Positions 35,088 to 48,895 are shown, numbered from the stretch's first letter. The stretch is 64,000 nt of DNA from Phragmites australis (GCF_958298935.1 NC_084934.1:5148501-5212500); one strand, 5' to 3'. Program-made: numbers and translations. The notes: generated by a model from the sequence alone, not told the origin.

Positions 35088-36602
35088 TGTAGCGAAAATG
35101 ACTCTATTAAGCTATGATTGTGATTTTGATGATTAATGACAACATAGATATTGGGACTAACATATTTGTCAATAATATATATTAGTAGGTCTCATGGATG
35201 CAATACATCAAGAATCCACCGCAGCCGAGATAAAGTTTAATTGAATTGAAGAAGTCCTAGGAGAATAGTTTACACTCACCAGAGTATTGTGCATAGAGGC
35301 TGATAGCCTCACCAGATAGTCCAGTACTCTGTGTTTTGAACTCACCGGAGTATTTATAATAAAGGGGAGAAGGTCGAAGACCTCACTGGATAGTCCGGTG
35401 ATCTGCACTGGATAGCACCGGAGCATTTCTTGCAGAGAATGATGCAAGTGCAAAGACTGAAGATCAACCCACCAGAAGGTTCAGTGCTTGGTTTGTGCAC
35501 ACAGGAGTATAGTACCGAAGCATTTCTTGCAGAGGCGATTGTAAGTGTTGAAGAATGAAAAACAACCCACCGAAAGGTCCGGTGCTTTGAAGATCAATGC
35601 ACCGGAGCATTTCTCACAGAAAAGAAGTGGCGATGTCTAGCTCAAGATAACTCACCGGAATGTACAGTGATGGATTTGAAGGCACATCAAAATGTCTGGT
35701 GTCCACAGAGGCTTTGAGTGGAGTTCCAACGGCTAGTTTCTGATTTTATACTTACCGAATGATATGGTGTTAGTACTACTATTCTCGTATGAGCATTCGG
35801 TGTTAACAGCTTTTCCGAGTCGTTGGGAAAATAGCTAGTTGGCGGGTTTGAGGTTATAAATACCCCTTCACTCAGTCATTTAACGGGTGGCATGCTGCTG
35901 GAGTCTAGAGGAAGCTCATACACACTTAAGAAGACATCCTAGCCATCAAAGTGCTTAAAGTGATTATCCAATGCAATTAAGCACAAGATTAGAGAGTGTT
36001 TAGTGCTTATAGGCCTAGAGTGAGTTGTAGCTAGGTGCTGCAGTTTGAAGAAATGATCAAGGAGTGATCCTAGCTTGTACTGAGTGGTATATCACCGCCT
36101 TGTAGTCTTGGTGACTCGTCGGCATCTTGGAATTTGATGGCTCAAGCTTATTGACGCTCCAACTTTGTGTGGAGCGGCGGCAAGACACATATACGAGGAC
36201 GCGGAGACCCTTGCCTTGGTGGCTCAAGCTCCGAAGTGATCACGGCGGCAAGTGACCGGAAGAAAGGCTAGTGGTGAGACCTTGCTCATAGTGCTTGAGA
36301 CCTTATCTTGGTGACTTGGTACCATAAGAGCTGTGAACGAAAGAGACTAAGCAACCGGGAGCATATCTTTTGTAGAGCTCCAACGTGGATTAGAGGTGAT
36401 ATTCATACCATCGATACTACAGGATAAAAATCTCTTATGTCAAGTTTGTCTCTCTACCTTATTTACGTTTTCACATTTACATACTTATAATTTACCTTAT
36501 TAGAGTATGTTGCAATCCTCTTGTGAAAGTTTTTAGAGTTATTTTATTTTAGGTTTCTAAGTGTCCTAATTCAGCTCTCTTAGGACATCATCGTTCCTCA
36601 CA
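35088..36602 (+). repeat. 3' LTR of a second SIRE-type family
   Basis: It starts TGTAGCGAAAATGACTC after a polypurine tract. It shares the GATTTTGATGATTAATGACA block with the LTRs at 10-11.5 kb and 32.6 kb, and ends GACATCATCGTTCCTCACA. A TATAAATACC motif lies near 35,856. It contains three spaced copies of ACCGGAGCATTTCTTGCAGAG-like sequence. The 3' end is placed at 36,600 or 36,602. No coding sequence follows. Confidence 0.7.
35415..35625 (+). repeat. Spaced tandem repeats in the LTR U3 region
   Basis: GCACCGGAGCATTTCTTGCAG at about 35,415 recurs as GTACCGAAGCATTTCTTGCAG near 35,512 and GCACCGGAGCATTTCTCACAG near 35,599, with spacings of about 97 and 87 bases. This recalls the ACTCCGG array of the other family and may be an enhancer-type repeat. 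Confidence 0.65.
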
Positions 36603-39600
36603 GACGTCCCAGTATTGAAATGTATCTCAAAATACAATTATTATAGGTCACATATATACCCTACTCAGGCCTATTCACGGTCGTTATATGTAGAAACTAT
36701 ATTTGAAACTTTCCAGACGTTTATCGAGCATGTTCATATTATACTCGCAAAAGAGAGAGAGAGAGAGAGAGATCTACATCATAATAGCCACACGGATACA
36801 GCTATATATGCGCAGATAGTCCTATTCTTCAAACAGCATTCTCCATGCCACGTATACATGCATGCACAAATCAATCCGCAAAAAATACTCTAAGATGGAA
36901 CGATATAACTGCCTCATAATTTTCTTTGATTCAGCAAGATAATGTCACAAATAGCAGTTACAAATCTGCCAGCTGCCAAAAGTAACAGTTTTGAAATGTT
37001 GTTTTACAAGGAAAACTGGACTACAAATCTCTTTAGTTAATTAAATATTATGGAAATCTGACCAGACACACGGTATTATCAATAATACTTGAACCTATGT
37101 TTGGCTGTTTGGCGGGTTCCAGAAGCATTTTCCAGTTTCAGCTACACCATTGGTATATCAGTTCAGAATGGTATACTGGTATATATTCAATGCAATGCAC
37201 CCTCACGTTTATGTTATGGTTGCTTCCAAATTTTCCTGGACAGATGTAAACGAATGAGTTAAATGTCTTCGTACAAAAAAAAATTGTTGGAATCAATAAA
37301 TTTTTAACAAGTTTGCGTCATTTCCATGGGTTCCCCTTGTTATACATGTGGGAAAGAAATTTGGGGAGAAGACTTGCTACCTGCCTAGCTACTGATTGAT
37401 GGTCTAGTTAATCAATAATAAGAATAAGCACTAAGGTGTCTTATGATGTATCAAGGTATCAATGTTATTTGGCAAGGCTATATAATGTTATTATGTATAA
37501 TTAACTGAATAAGCTAGTTAGCAAAGTATCATTAATGCTTTGCTTTTGCATATGCCCATGTTCAACATACTCATTGTAATCAGTAATGGCTGACTGTATC
37601 TACTGACAGAAATTATTTGATATGACATTGAATCCTCATATATAGTTCGTAACACAGTACGCAGTAGTACAGTATTTCTCTTTTATTTTTCTTTATCTTT
37701 CCATCATCATATCCAACCAACCAAGGTAACTCATTTTCAATAAAAAGAGCACAAGTTACACAATAGAGACTCTTCATCTAGCTTGCATTTGATGGACATT
37801 GTAGCTAGTTCACAATGACATGGCCATCGGTCAAAAGATAGTCTTCAATCCGGCAGTTGAAGTAGCTTTTTATGTCATGTCCTTTTTCCAGTAGTACATA
37901 AGAACGAAGTCCAGCAAGTTCAGAATATTTTTGTGACCACTTGTATTGCGTCTTGGTCAGAAGTTCCACTGCAACATTGCTTCTTGATGCGTGCTGCTGC
38001 TCTATGGCAGGAAGAAGAGGGCAAGCCCGCCACGATTCTATCTCTCGGGTGTGACCTATGGCATGGTGGCAGGAAAGACCTTACCGGAGATTTCTCGAAG
38101 ATATCGGATTTACCGGAGATTTACCTAAAAAATCAAAAAAAAAATCAGCATGATTTCCCTAGAAATTGGTTCCAAACTATTTAACCTTACAAATTACACA
38201 TAACAACAAAGAAATCACACTCGTCTTACTCTTAAAGAACACTCAAAATCGATAACACAGGATGTTACTCTTAAAGGCATTGTTTAACAGATTCACAAAA
38301 CATGCAATTTTCAGAGATTATCTAACTGCATACCCTAATCTGGCCCAGACAGCTTTACACTATCTCCATGTTACACTCTTCAGGTATATGGCGCGGCATG
38401 AGAGTTGATCCGGACAATATTTTCAATAAATTTTCTGGCCTAACATCATTACTATAACTGGGTAAAGTACATTCTCCATTCAAAACTCAGCCAATGAAGT
38501 TAAGAACTGAATCACGTAGAGCTATAATGCATAGACATATATAATATCTTTATTGTAAAATAATATCAACTGTGCATATTTCAGGTGATAAAGACAATGT
38601 CAGAAGTGCTGGCATTGTAAGTGTCAGAATTCAGAGCTTGAATTAGCAGCAACAGTCACAGAAGCTGGGTAGAACAAACCAGTAGAAATTCTTTAATTGC
38701 TATAGCCTCCATTGACATCTAACAATAATGATAAGAATCTCACGAGTCACATGACAGACTGTGCAGAGAATACAAACTGCACCACATGATCCAAAAGTTC
38801 ACCCTGATAAAAAAAAAATTGCTCAGTACCTCCAAATCCAACGTTCTTAACAATTTTACAGATTTCCAAGAAAATGCAGGTTGAATTTTATGTTCATCAA
38901 ACTTAAGCACTGATGTCTAACAGAAATCACAATAATCTCACCTGTTAAGCTATATAGGATGAAAAAAATATCACATCTCATGTTTCAAAGGCTTAAGATA
39001 AAAGTCAGCACCATATTCCTAAATACCACTTTCTTTCTGAGCAAACTTACAGAATGCTGTGCAGAGAGCCTGGAGCGTGGCCAGCGGTGTCAATGGCGAG
39101 GCGGCAGCTCGGTCTTTCGGCAGTGACGAGGCTGAGGCCAGGAAAAACAACGATGGCGGCTCGATCCGGCTGAGGAACAAGAAGAAAGGGTTCGCTTTAG
39201 GCGCACAAAGGAGCGGAGAAGACCTGGTCAAGAAGGGCGCCAGATCATTAGGACGTGCGTTCCTTTATAACATGGTATTTTGCTTTTTTTTTCCTGTTGC
39301 AAATATGACATTAGGTAACCGTATCTCTGTTCTATCTCCGTTCTATAATTAACCATATAAATACCGTGCATTCAGGTAAAACAGTGGAATATCGTATTAT
39401 ACCCAATGCAAAAGCACTATTGGTGTGGTGATGGAGTTGTGAGTGCATGCCTTCACCCTACAGGATTCAAATTTTGGTATGCAACTATTTAAATATCTTA
39501 GTATGCAACTATTTAAAAGTTTGTGAGTTTAACGACTATATATATCCCTAGTTGGTGCAGAGACCGGAAGTCCTCCATTAAAAAAAAATGATATACATCC

Positions 39601-40148
39601 AAACAAATCATCAGGATACCACATAGAAGACCCAAATGTAAAATTCTGATGTGCGACAGAGCAACAGATCAGTTTATGCATACACAAAGCTGAATGTGAG
39701 CCAAAAAAGGATAGAGTAACATGATTAACTTCTTAACGCATAGGGCCATAGGCTAATAATAGTCAACCCCGGATAGTTTATCAACCATCAGCTTCATGGG
39801 CACGGGCGGAATCGGCAGCAGCCAACAGATCGTCTCTCGGAGTATCGGAGCGAGCCGAATCAGAACCTGCCCTGCAGCCCTATGAGGGTGCCGGATCGGT
39901 GCGGCAGAAAGGCTCACAAAAAGGAATGGGGAGGATGGACTGTTTGTTTGGGGCGCTTGCAAAACCTACTTACTTCTAGCTTCTGACTCTAGAGAGGCTG
40001 CTTTTCTAAAATCTGGTTTTGTAAAAGCTGTGACCGTTTGATAACCTTGTTTTTAGATTGTTCGACTGATAGTTTTTGAGCTAAATAAAATGTGTAATAT
40101 CTATAATATCGTTATTTAGAATGAATATATTTGTTTCTGTAAACTGCT
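36603..40148. other. Anonymous stretch with GA microsatellite and a possible minus-strand exon
   Basis: No gene is recognised. An (AG)n microsatellite lies at 36,752-36,772. A GC-rich island at about 39,055-39,260 reads open on the minus strand and ends at a CATTCT|GTAAGTTT donor (about 39,053), like a first exon. A second GC-rich island at 39,770-39,960 also reads open on the minus strand. Next to it, around 39,955-40,070, is a stretch rich in AAAGCAGC/GCTGCTTTT-like words as in small DNA transposon ends. Whether these belong to one transcript is unknown. Confidence 0.3.
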
Positions 40149-40490
40149 TTAGTGATCTGCATGGCACCTTATAGGAATTGAAACGATGAAGCTTACATGA
40201 ATGAGATCCAATTTTTTTATTAGCTGATACAAGACCTGCAGGTATACATTGCCCGCATTTCTCCAGGCATCACCTGAATACATGACGTTGCCTTGCTTGA
40301 CCATCACACAAGGTAACCTGAGCAGATAGATCATTCTACTTATATCAAGCATCCAGGTCACTTTGGATCCAAGACAAATATACATTGCCTTCACAACCTT
40401 TTGTTGCTGCCTGGTTTGATCAGTAAATTGATCGTTACCTTCACAGCCTTCTCTGTCGCTACTAACACAAATTGGATATACAACTTCCAT
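40149..40490 (-). CDS. Unrecognised minus-strand frame, possible internal exon
   Basis: A 113-codon open frame. The stretch after residue 33 has a protein-like composition (MYICLGSKVTWMLDISRMIY, GNVYLQVLYQLIKKLDLIH). It is followed by a good donor (ATTCAT|GTAAGC, about 40,195). An acceptor-like AACCAG precedes it near 40,411. No domain is recognised and no confident partner exon was found, so it may be a gene fragment or chance. Confidence 0.25.
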   Translation of the reverse strand: MEVVYPICVSSDREGCEGNDQFTDQTRQQQKVVKAMYICLGSKVTWMLDISRMIYLLRLPCVMVKQGNVMYSGDAWRNAGNVYLQVLYQLIKKLDLIHVSFIVSIPIRCHADH

Positions 40491-40984
40491 ATGGCTTTAG
40501 CAAATTTACAAGTACCTTGGAAACCTCATTTCCCCAAAAGTTCATCGTTGTGCTGATAACAGAACCTAATCATCAGTTTGCAATAATATGTTCCCAGTTT
40601 GCCGTAGTGTGGCTGTGATGTTTTTCCCTCTTTTTGCCTGAACTATGATTCAATGAACGGTTAGACAGTAGAATCTGGTTTTGAGGTTGTAGAGTGGTGA
40701 GAGCACTCGATGAGCTGTAACGATTTTATTAATAAAGATGGGACCGGGGAGATGAGCCCTTAAGTATACTCTGAAAGTACATTGCACATCTCAGTTTAAG
40801 CTAGCTATACACCGATGCATCTTCGTGTGACTGCTCTCAATTTAAAGCTGTTACTCTTTGGGTCATTCGTGACCCCTTTTAACTCACATATCCACTGTTT
40901 GGCGTGTGTGTATATATATAATACGATTTCTCCGGTTCCTCAACTCTCGGTCATACAGTCTTTCAGCCGATTTTAGTTACAAAT

Positions 40985-41570
40985 ATATTCTTCAGAACTT
41001 ACATAAACTTCTTAAAAGGTATCTCTTTCACAATGTGAACAATGATATGCACCATAATATAAAATAATGATGGAGGGAAACACACCTCAAGCTGGGATAG
41101 AATCTCGATCACGTTTTTCTGCAGCTTATCTAGCTTGGTCGGATCAATGACCTTCTGTGATATCATATTCAAGAATGAACACAGCTTTATGATTGAGTTT
41201 TGGACCTTCAACAACAGAATATCTCCATTGTAATTGGAAATATTTGTGTCATCATCACATGATAATCATGAGACTTCATACCAGTTAATTTCAAATCTTT
41301 CATGTTTACTAGTCTCTTTATGTTGACGGAGTATCTACATGACAATTTGATTTCATGTAAGCACTTGCACATAGTAATTTTCTCTGTCTTGCTCAAACTG
41401 TAGCTAGAATGACCTGTCCGAGTTTCAAACATTTTAGATCCTTCCGTGCTCGACCACATTTTTCTGCAACTTATCTAGCTTGGTCGAATCGATGGCCTTA
41501 TGTGATATCGCATTCAAGAATGAACGCAGCTTTATGATTGAATTTTAGACCTTCAACGACAGAAGTTGGG
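40985..41570 (-). pseudogene. Third CACTA TNP2 fragment with internal duplication
   Basis: Minus-strand remnants show TNP2-like LHEIKLSCRYSVNIKRLV and SHDYHVMM (41,459-41,208) and a DUF4218-like LEVCFPPSLFYIMVHIIVHI (41,214-40,999). About 100 bases of the second part (41,118-41,220) recur at 41,465-41,566 with several differences, upstream on the coding strand and out of order. The fragment is short, rearranged and inactive. Confidence 0.7.
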
Positions 41571-41739
41571 GCCGCTGCAGCATGGTGGAAGAGGCAAAAG
41601 CTAAAATATTTTGTTTGCCACATTTCATACACATAGAGATATATTAATTATGAATATAACTACTACATATAGATAACACATTCTATAAGGTATTCCTACA
41701 TATAGATATATAATACATATATCCTATGCTAACATATGC

Positions 41740-42243
41740 CTCTTCATTGTTGGGTCATCGAGGGTTGCAGTGTGGTTGATGGCGATGACACCAGTGCACC
41801 ACTATTGTTGTTGCAACTGGAATTGTCAGAGTCCAAGGTAGCACTAGCCCCCTCCACGTCGATGCCCTCCTCATCGTCCTCCTTTGGTGGATGCTGAGGT
41901 GGAAGCCCTCGCTCGTATCCAGTTATGGGCACGCTGGCCAGGCGGGATATTCCCGACTTGAAGTGCTTCCTCGTCCTCCTCACCTTCCTCCTCCTCAATC
42001 ATAAGGCCATGCACAATAGCCTCTTCGTGGGCATCCTCGTCTACAGCTACAAGTGTTTCATCAGGGCATATGATAGTAGGTTACTGGTGGCGTTGGTATC
42101 CTCGTTCGCGGCCACGAGTTCCTCATGCAGCACATGTGCAATAGCCTCGTTGTTGCCGGTGTCATCGATGTCCATGGACTCCTTGGTTTTCTTCTCCTCC
42201 CTCTCATCTGGATCGACCACCAAAGTTGGCGACGTTCGCTCAT
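41740..42243 (-). pseudogene. Acidic coding fragment, unrecognised
   Basis: GC-rich and coding-like on the minus strand, split over at least two frames. One is an acidic segment with Glu runs (IEEEEGEEDEEALQ, about 41,990-42,040). The other ends in a Ser/Asn/Thr-rich tail (41,998-41,744) with a stop near 41,744. The frame change implies decay. It could be the C-terminus of a transposase or of a host gene; no family is recognised. Confidence 0.35.
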
Positions 42244-42249
42244 TCAGAG

Positions 42250-44412
42250 AGGGTGTCTGTTGGGAAGACTAAGCCATTGCTAGGAAGACAGTCGCTCGCT
42301 CGTAGACCAGTAGCAGCAGTACATTACATTGCTCAAGTTACATTTTGTAACCAAGCTCAAAGGTATCACCATGTGTTCTTAAAAAAGCTACAGAAAACTC
42401 CAATGATATATGCATACTCAAGTGGAAGGTAAAACAGGAGAATCACAATTCTGGTTAGGACTAATAAAAGTCAAACGACAGTTTATAAAATATGGTATGT
42501 TTCAAATACATATGGTACCATAATAAGATTTTGGATAGACAATTGGATAAATGATAATCCACTTAGCAAACAATACCTATCGTTGTTTCACATTGTGAAG
42601 CACAACAATGCCACGGTGGTAGAAGTAATGAGGACTTTACTGCTTCAAGTATCTTTTCACTGACTAATTATAGGCGACAAACTTCCAGATTGGCATACTC
42701 TGGTCAACAAGCTATTAAATATGCAACTATCTCAAGATAGAGATACCTTTATATGGAACCTACATGCTAATGGATAATTCTCAGTCATAGCCATATATCA
42801 GCATTTGACTAGGCATACCTTTCGTAGTAAATTCCTATTGAGATTAAAACTCCCTTTGAAGATAAAGATTTTTCTTTGGTATGTGGAAAATGGGTTATTT
42901 TAACTAAAGATAATTTGGTAAAACACAATTGTAATGGGAATATCAAATGCTGCTTTTGCAATCGCAATGAAAATATACAACACTTATTCTTTGATTGTCA
43001 TCTCGCTAAATTAGTTTGGCACATTGTCAAAATGGCTCTTGGTATAAACACACCTAGAAATATTACCTACAAGAAGGGTGATTGGCTGAGGGGTGTTGGG
43101 CAAATATATAAGAATAAAATCTTTGTTGGTGTAATAGCTTTATGTTGGGCTATTTGTCTATACCGTAATGATATAACTTTTGATTAAAAAAGAAACAACA
43201 ATCACTTCTTTCTCACAGGTATTCTTTAGAGGAATATATTGGCTTTGACATTGGAATTTTCTATCAAAAGAGAAGGATAGAGAATATGTGCACAAGGCGT
43301 GCCAAAGATTGGAGGCCATTGCTTTGGAAGTCTTCATTAAGAATGGGTGTTTTCGATTTAATTTCAGATTATGTGTTGGATCATTTTTTAGTCCTCAAGA
43401 AGTTTATTTGCTTATTCGAACACACATATGTAATGCAATATGATTGTAATAATGAACCAAGCCGTGTGCACACTGTATGGTGTAGAGCTCAGAAACTTAT
43501 TTTCTATTATCTAGAAATATGTGTATACTCGAGTTTTGTCAAGACCGTGATAAAAAAAGTAAACACTGAATGATTCAGCACTAATAAAAAATATGTCTTC
43601 AAAAGAATAGTGATCTTATTATTGGCTTCCTTTTTTTGAAGGAAGTTATTGACTTCTTGCAGTATTTAAATGCAGGAGCCCAATAGGTTCCTTTCAGTAC
43701 TACTAAATTTTGGTCACAATGTCCTATCTACTACGACAATATCTCATATTCAACAATATCTCTTTGGTTCTTCTACATGAGTTATGACCTATGAGTCCCT
43801 TCTTTAGTTCTTCTTATCCTCCTCATGGGTGGTATATAAGTGTCTAGAAGGTGAAGGAGATGTAGATGGAAATAGACAGGAGAGGTGCACATAGTGTAGC
43901 AAGTGGTGCTACCAGTTTATGTGCTTATGTTTGCCTAATTTATTTTCTTCGAAGGCTCGTTGTTTTGAAAGGTCATGTTATGTTCAAACAAAATAGGACA
44001 TGATGTGTTTCTTTTTCGCAACTGAGTATTGTTTAGGTTTGGGAGGCATCAGGATCATGCATGTCTGGATGGAGATATCATTTGGCACTTGGAAGCGCTT
44101 GGAATTCCTCTTTATCTTATGGTTATGGTCTGACGACGACGAAAGAAAGCTTGTCGGTAGGAGTCTTACTGCAATAGATTATGTGGTTAGCCTTGCTTAA
44201 CCACCTTGAAATGAGGACACATGTTTGACTAAGGAAAAAAGCTGGATATCTTTGAGAGCTTTATTAACATTATGCAGTATAGTGTTGAACAACAATTCGG
44301 AGCCCGTTACTACGCCCCCGCATGATGGGGACCAAGGAGTGTGGTGAATTTAACCCGAAATACATGATGTGTGCATGAAACTTAAAGTCTTGAAAACAAT
44401 GCCCATTTTTTC
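42250..44412 (+). pseudogene. LINE remnant and 3' flank, copy 1 of a duplicated segment
   Basis: 42,520-43,190 encodes LINE reverse-transcriptase C-terminal sequence (RFWIDNWINDNPLSKQY near 42,530). It also encodes a zf-RVT-type zinc-binding region in the frame 42,876-43,187 (CCFCNRNENIQHLFFDCHLA). Stops interrupt it. The segments 42,250-42,540 and 43,430-44,412 are repeated in diverged form at 49,150-49,440 and 49,445-50,399. It ends where the long LTR starts. Confidence 0.7.
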
Positions 44413-47400
44413 TGTCACACCCTGTTTTTCATATTTCTCAGATTTCTAAAATTTTCCAAGATTATTGAATAGCTTCACGAGTAGAATAGGTTTAAAACCT
44501 ATTTTGAAAAACAATCAATCAAAATAGGTTATTATTTTGTGTGTATTGCATGCTGAGTTTTGTTAGGAGCTAGGTAAATGCATTAGAGTTCTTTTTTTTT
44601 TCTTTCTCTTTAGTGTTTTGAGTGAAAAAGATTTTGAAAAGATTTTTACTAGTTAAGGATCTTAATGGTTGGAATTCAAAATCCTTCAATTCATCATTTA
44701 TTCAATCCTTGATCATACCTGATTCTTCTCTAGTTCAATTCAAATCTTATTCAAATCCTTGTTTAAAGCCAATCTATCTTCTTTCTCAAGTTCTACCCAA
44801 ATCCAAAGTCACATTCCTTATCTGCTCCTATTCTTGTTCAACCTCATTTTTTGTTCCTCTCAAATTCACTCCAAGCTCAATTCAAATTCAAACCCTATTC
44901 AAATATCTCTACAAAAGTTTCTTTTCTAAAACCCTAGATATGCCTAAGGTGTCATTAGACTCAATCCTACCCAAGCACAAGTCCTTGGCCGGCACACAAG
45001 TCATCTAGAAGGCCCAACTCATCTTCCTATAAAGTTTAGGAGTTCAAAACGGCCTCAAATGCAAATATTTATAATACCAAAGTTGTAGGTCTCGTCGAGC
45101 TCTTCGATTTGAACCTATGGAATTCCCTTTTTGGATAATGGAGCTAGGAGTTATGGCCCTCGAAATCAGTGCTGCGCAGATAAGTCTGAGTTCAAATAGT
45201 TTATCTTGTGGTGCATTTTTGAGAATCAAGATGGCGTTTTCAGAAGTTCTAATGATTGCCAAAGTTGTAGATATTTTAGAGTAGTACAATTTAGAGTCTA
45301 GAAACGTCCAATTTCAAGTCCATACAGTAGAGATATCATCCTCGTAATAGAGAGCTGCAAAAAAGGAAATCCTAACCGACTCGAACTCGAATCCGATTCG
45401 TTCGGCTTGAACTCACCTCAACTAGCCGCCCCTACACGCTCTCTCCTATCCCTATTCTATGCCCCCAAGCCCTAGACGCTGCTGCTGCCCTGTCCGTGCG
45501 TCGCCATTCGCTAGAGCCATCGCCGCTTGTGATGCACTACATCGTCGTCTCCGCGAATTCTCCTTCCTCGACCATTGAAGCAAGGTGAGAATCCCTTCTT
45601 ATCCTCCCTTAGTACTGTTTTACCATCATACTAAGTTCCTAGCCAAGCCCTAGCCCCGGCCAAAGTCCGATCTATAACACCACGGTCGTCGTCGTCGCGG
45701 ACAGCTGCGATGTAGCCGATTGGCATCGACGTTCCCAGCTGACCAGAGGTTAAATCGCCAAGCCCTTTCACCGGTACATGTCCCATGATGTTCCCCATGC
45801 CCTCACCAACAAGGTCGGCTAGTAGAGCATCCAAACCACCGGAATCAAGGTCGACATGCCCACTGTCCAGTTTCTGGACACGTTCTGCGCTCGCACCGGA
45901 TTTGCATTCGTGTTCTCCGTCAATCTGAAATCCATATGGATGCACCAACCACGTCCCGGCATGTCCCATTGAGTTTTCTATGTGACCCTCAGATCCCATC
46001 CCTATTTGTGCAGTGACACGACCGAAACACGATTGCCAGTCACAGCATGTTGCAACGGTCACCCATCTCATCTCCGCTGATCGTTCATCCTCTCAGGGGA
46101 TGATCTACCAAAACCCATACCGTAGCATTGTGTTCCTAGGAAATATAAATGTCTCTATTCATACTTTTTCTTAAATTTCATAGCCAATCTCCTGAAACGT
46201 GAGCGTCTTCGTTGCTACGTCTGTTCGTGATCACCACCAAACCTAGCAGCAGTCATCGTTGTTTTGCCACTACCTCGGATGACCCCTTCCAAAACCAACC
46301 ATACCACTGAGTTAGTCTTTCCGCGTTCTACACCATGCTTCCCTCGTTTCACTGAAACACCATCGAAGCCCGACATCGATGTCAGTGGCTACGCACCCGA
46401 TCACCATTTCCGACGAAACCCGAACCACCGCCACTACACAGAGTCACCGGTAGTATCCTTAAGCTAGAAGTGCAACCTCTGACCATTTGATCCATCATGG
46501 GTGGTCGATACTAGATCTCAGTGTATCCCTTCTTTAATCCAAGACGGTACTTACATAGCATGCCAAGTCAGCACCACATCATTCTCCTTAGCCTAATTAG
46601 CGAAGTCTAATCTACCCTACACTTCTTGAATCTTGCGCAATGATGTTGTCAAGCCTGACGCAGTGATTGTGCAATAAAGCCTTTTCTCATAGGAAGATAG
46701 TTTCGGTAAATTAACATTTCCTTTTTCAGCTTAATCCATCTTTCGAAAGCCCATTCTCTTTCACCTTAACTCCAAATTAGATGATTCTTGCATCTAAATA
46801 TTTCTAAAATCATACATATCCAACCATAGTATTTTTAAAGTGTTTTTAATGATATTTGGTATGTTGTTCTTAGTGTTCTCCTTTGTGTTATTTGTCGGTA
46901 GTTCTCGCGATTAGTCGATGACGTTCCGTAGCAGTTCGAGAGACTTCAAGGCCAAGATTTCATCAACACTGAGCAACATTAGGTAAAAGGCAAGTGTCCT
47001 TGATCATCTTGAACCTATGTTTAAATATTTTATTTTACAAAATTGCATACAATGTCTATCAACTTAATTAATTGTCACCTATGTTAGGGTTTACCTAGTT
47101 CTTCCTTTACATTCCTTAAAACCTAAGTGGTAGTTGATATGAATCTCTTGGGTAGAATTGCTTAGCCATGCTTTCGGGATATTGGGAAGTGTCATATACT
47201 TGATTAATAAACTTATGCAACAATGGTCATTAATGTGTTAATGGTCTAGCAACATGGAACATTAGGCCTTAAGCAAAGTGGTTTTGGTGGTTGTTATGGT
47301 TATGTTGTTGGTTTAGTGTTGGCTCAAGTAACCTAAGTAAGAACCTGTTCGTGGAGCGACAACCCAAGAAGTAACGTACCAACCACAAGGCTGATATGGG

Positions 47401-48276
47401 TAAGGCGTGACATACTAGTTAGAGTCTATCCAGTGTGTATTGTGTCAGCACAAAAGGGAGCTTCTGGGTAGGAGTTAGACTCGCGTAAACCCTGACGGTG
47501 AAACCTAGTGGGCAGATGCATACTTGATCAGGCTCTGGTTAGTGAAAAATATCATTCAGTGATTTTTTGGCAGCATACCACTGACGTGTGTTAAGTGTTT
47601 CGCGGACACGACAACATAGAATTCGCTGACTTGTGGGGAAAGCTGGACAACCTCTACAGATTATAAAACTGTTATAACAGCTGTGCTTGTGATTATGGGA
47701 GACTTGGATCCTCACATAATTAGTGGGCTTTGGTTATGAGTTTGGTTATGGTTTTGGTTATAGTACATGGAGTACTAGACGGTTATGGTATGTAAGGTGA
47801 GGAGCCTTGTATGCTAGGTGTTAGACTGTATGAGTTATATTCACTTAATGATTGTTTAATGCTTTTGAGTCCAAAAATCTTTTCATTACTCGTATTTACG
47901 CAAATATACCATGTGTTATACTATTCTTGTTGTAAACCTACATATCATTATTTTTTCCATACTTGCTGAGCGCGTCATGTGCTCACACTTGCTATTTTTC
48001 CTATGCCATGCAACATGTGTGGTGCTATTCAATGAGTGAAGATGTTGAAGACTATCAAAACGAGGTTGTGACGTTTTAGGCGTGTGTCTCCCGGTCGGTT
48101 GCCTGCAGTGTTGTTGGGCACTAGTGCTTCTGTTCCACTGTAGATATCTACATAGAAGACAATATATGTCAATTATTGTAAGAGTTTAACATTTATTCTA
48201 TAAACCTTATGTGTGTTGAACATCCTGAACACACATAAGCCACATCTGATCTTAGCTGTTAAAACTGAGTGTGACA
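44413..48276 (+). repeat. Long LTR (3.86 kb), Tekay/Del-like Gypsy candidate
   Basis: It begins TGTCACACCCTG and ends GAGTGTGACA, so the termini are TGTCACA...TGTGACA. A tRNA-Met primer site follows four bases later. Very long LTRs with an initiator tRNA-Met primer site are usual in Tekay/Del chromoviruses. The family call is inferred, because no pol domain is present. GC-rich, seemingly open stretches inside (45,420-46,470) are not genes by any motif. Confidence 0.7.
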
Positions 48277-48280
48277 GAGG

Positions 48281-48293
48281 TGGTATCAGAGCC
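48281..48293 (+). promoter_or_regulatory. Primer-binding site (initiator tRNA-Met)
   Basis: TGGTATCAGAGCC, complementary to the 3' end of plant initiator tRNA-Met, four bases after the LTR end. It proves that the preceding LTR is a 5' LTR. Confidence 0.9.
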
Positions 48294-48895
48294 ATACTGA
48301 TTGTAGGACGCAAGCCTAGATAGAATGATCATGTCATAAGGTCATATTTTAAAAGCCTATTTTGAAAAATCCATCCCCATGCTATTCTGACCCTCAATTT
48401 CTCTCTCTACTTACCTACTCTAATCTATTGAGCAAAATAAATTTTCAATAGTCTCCCTTTCAAACTATTAGTTGTTGAACCATCCCGGTTACTCTATTTG
48501 AGAAGGGTGCACTTGAAGATCTCTCTTGGCGCTCTTACCTTGCGTGAAGATTTATATGATAAATATGAAGATCCATAATGACAAGAAAGATTCATCTACT
48601 ACAACACTGAAGGCATGAAGATCTACCTCTGTGCTCCCAGTTTTAGTTCTTTGAGTTATAGGAGGATTTTTCCCTAATCTTTGAAAATGTTAGAGCGATA
48701 TTAGTAGTGTGTGGTTGTGTTGTGTGCCTTATCTGATTTGTATTTTCTGTTTGAGTGCTGATATGCGTTGTGGAATGCTTTAGCATCTGGTAACAGCAGC
48801 ATTCCTTATATATCTCTATAGTTAATAGTATAGTTGGGTTTTCTCCTTCTAGTCCCTTCTTTTCTTACCAAACCTTCTGCCTCAATCCCGATCAG

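Noticed and set aside
45420..46470. GC-rich open frames on both strands, suggesting a gene.
   Set aside because: They lie inside the long LTR bounded by TGTCACA...TGTGACA and show no protein motif.
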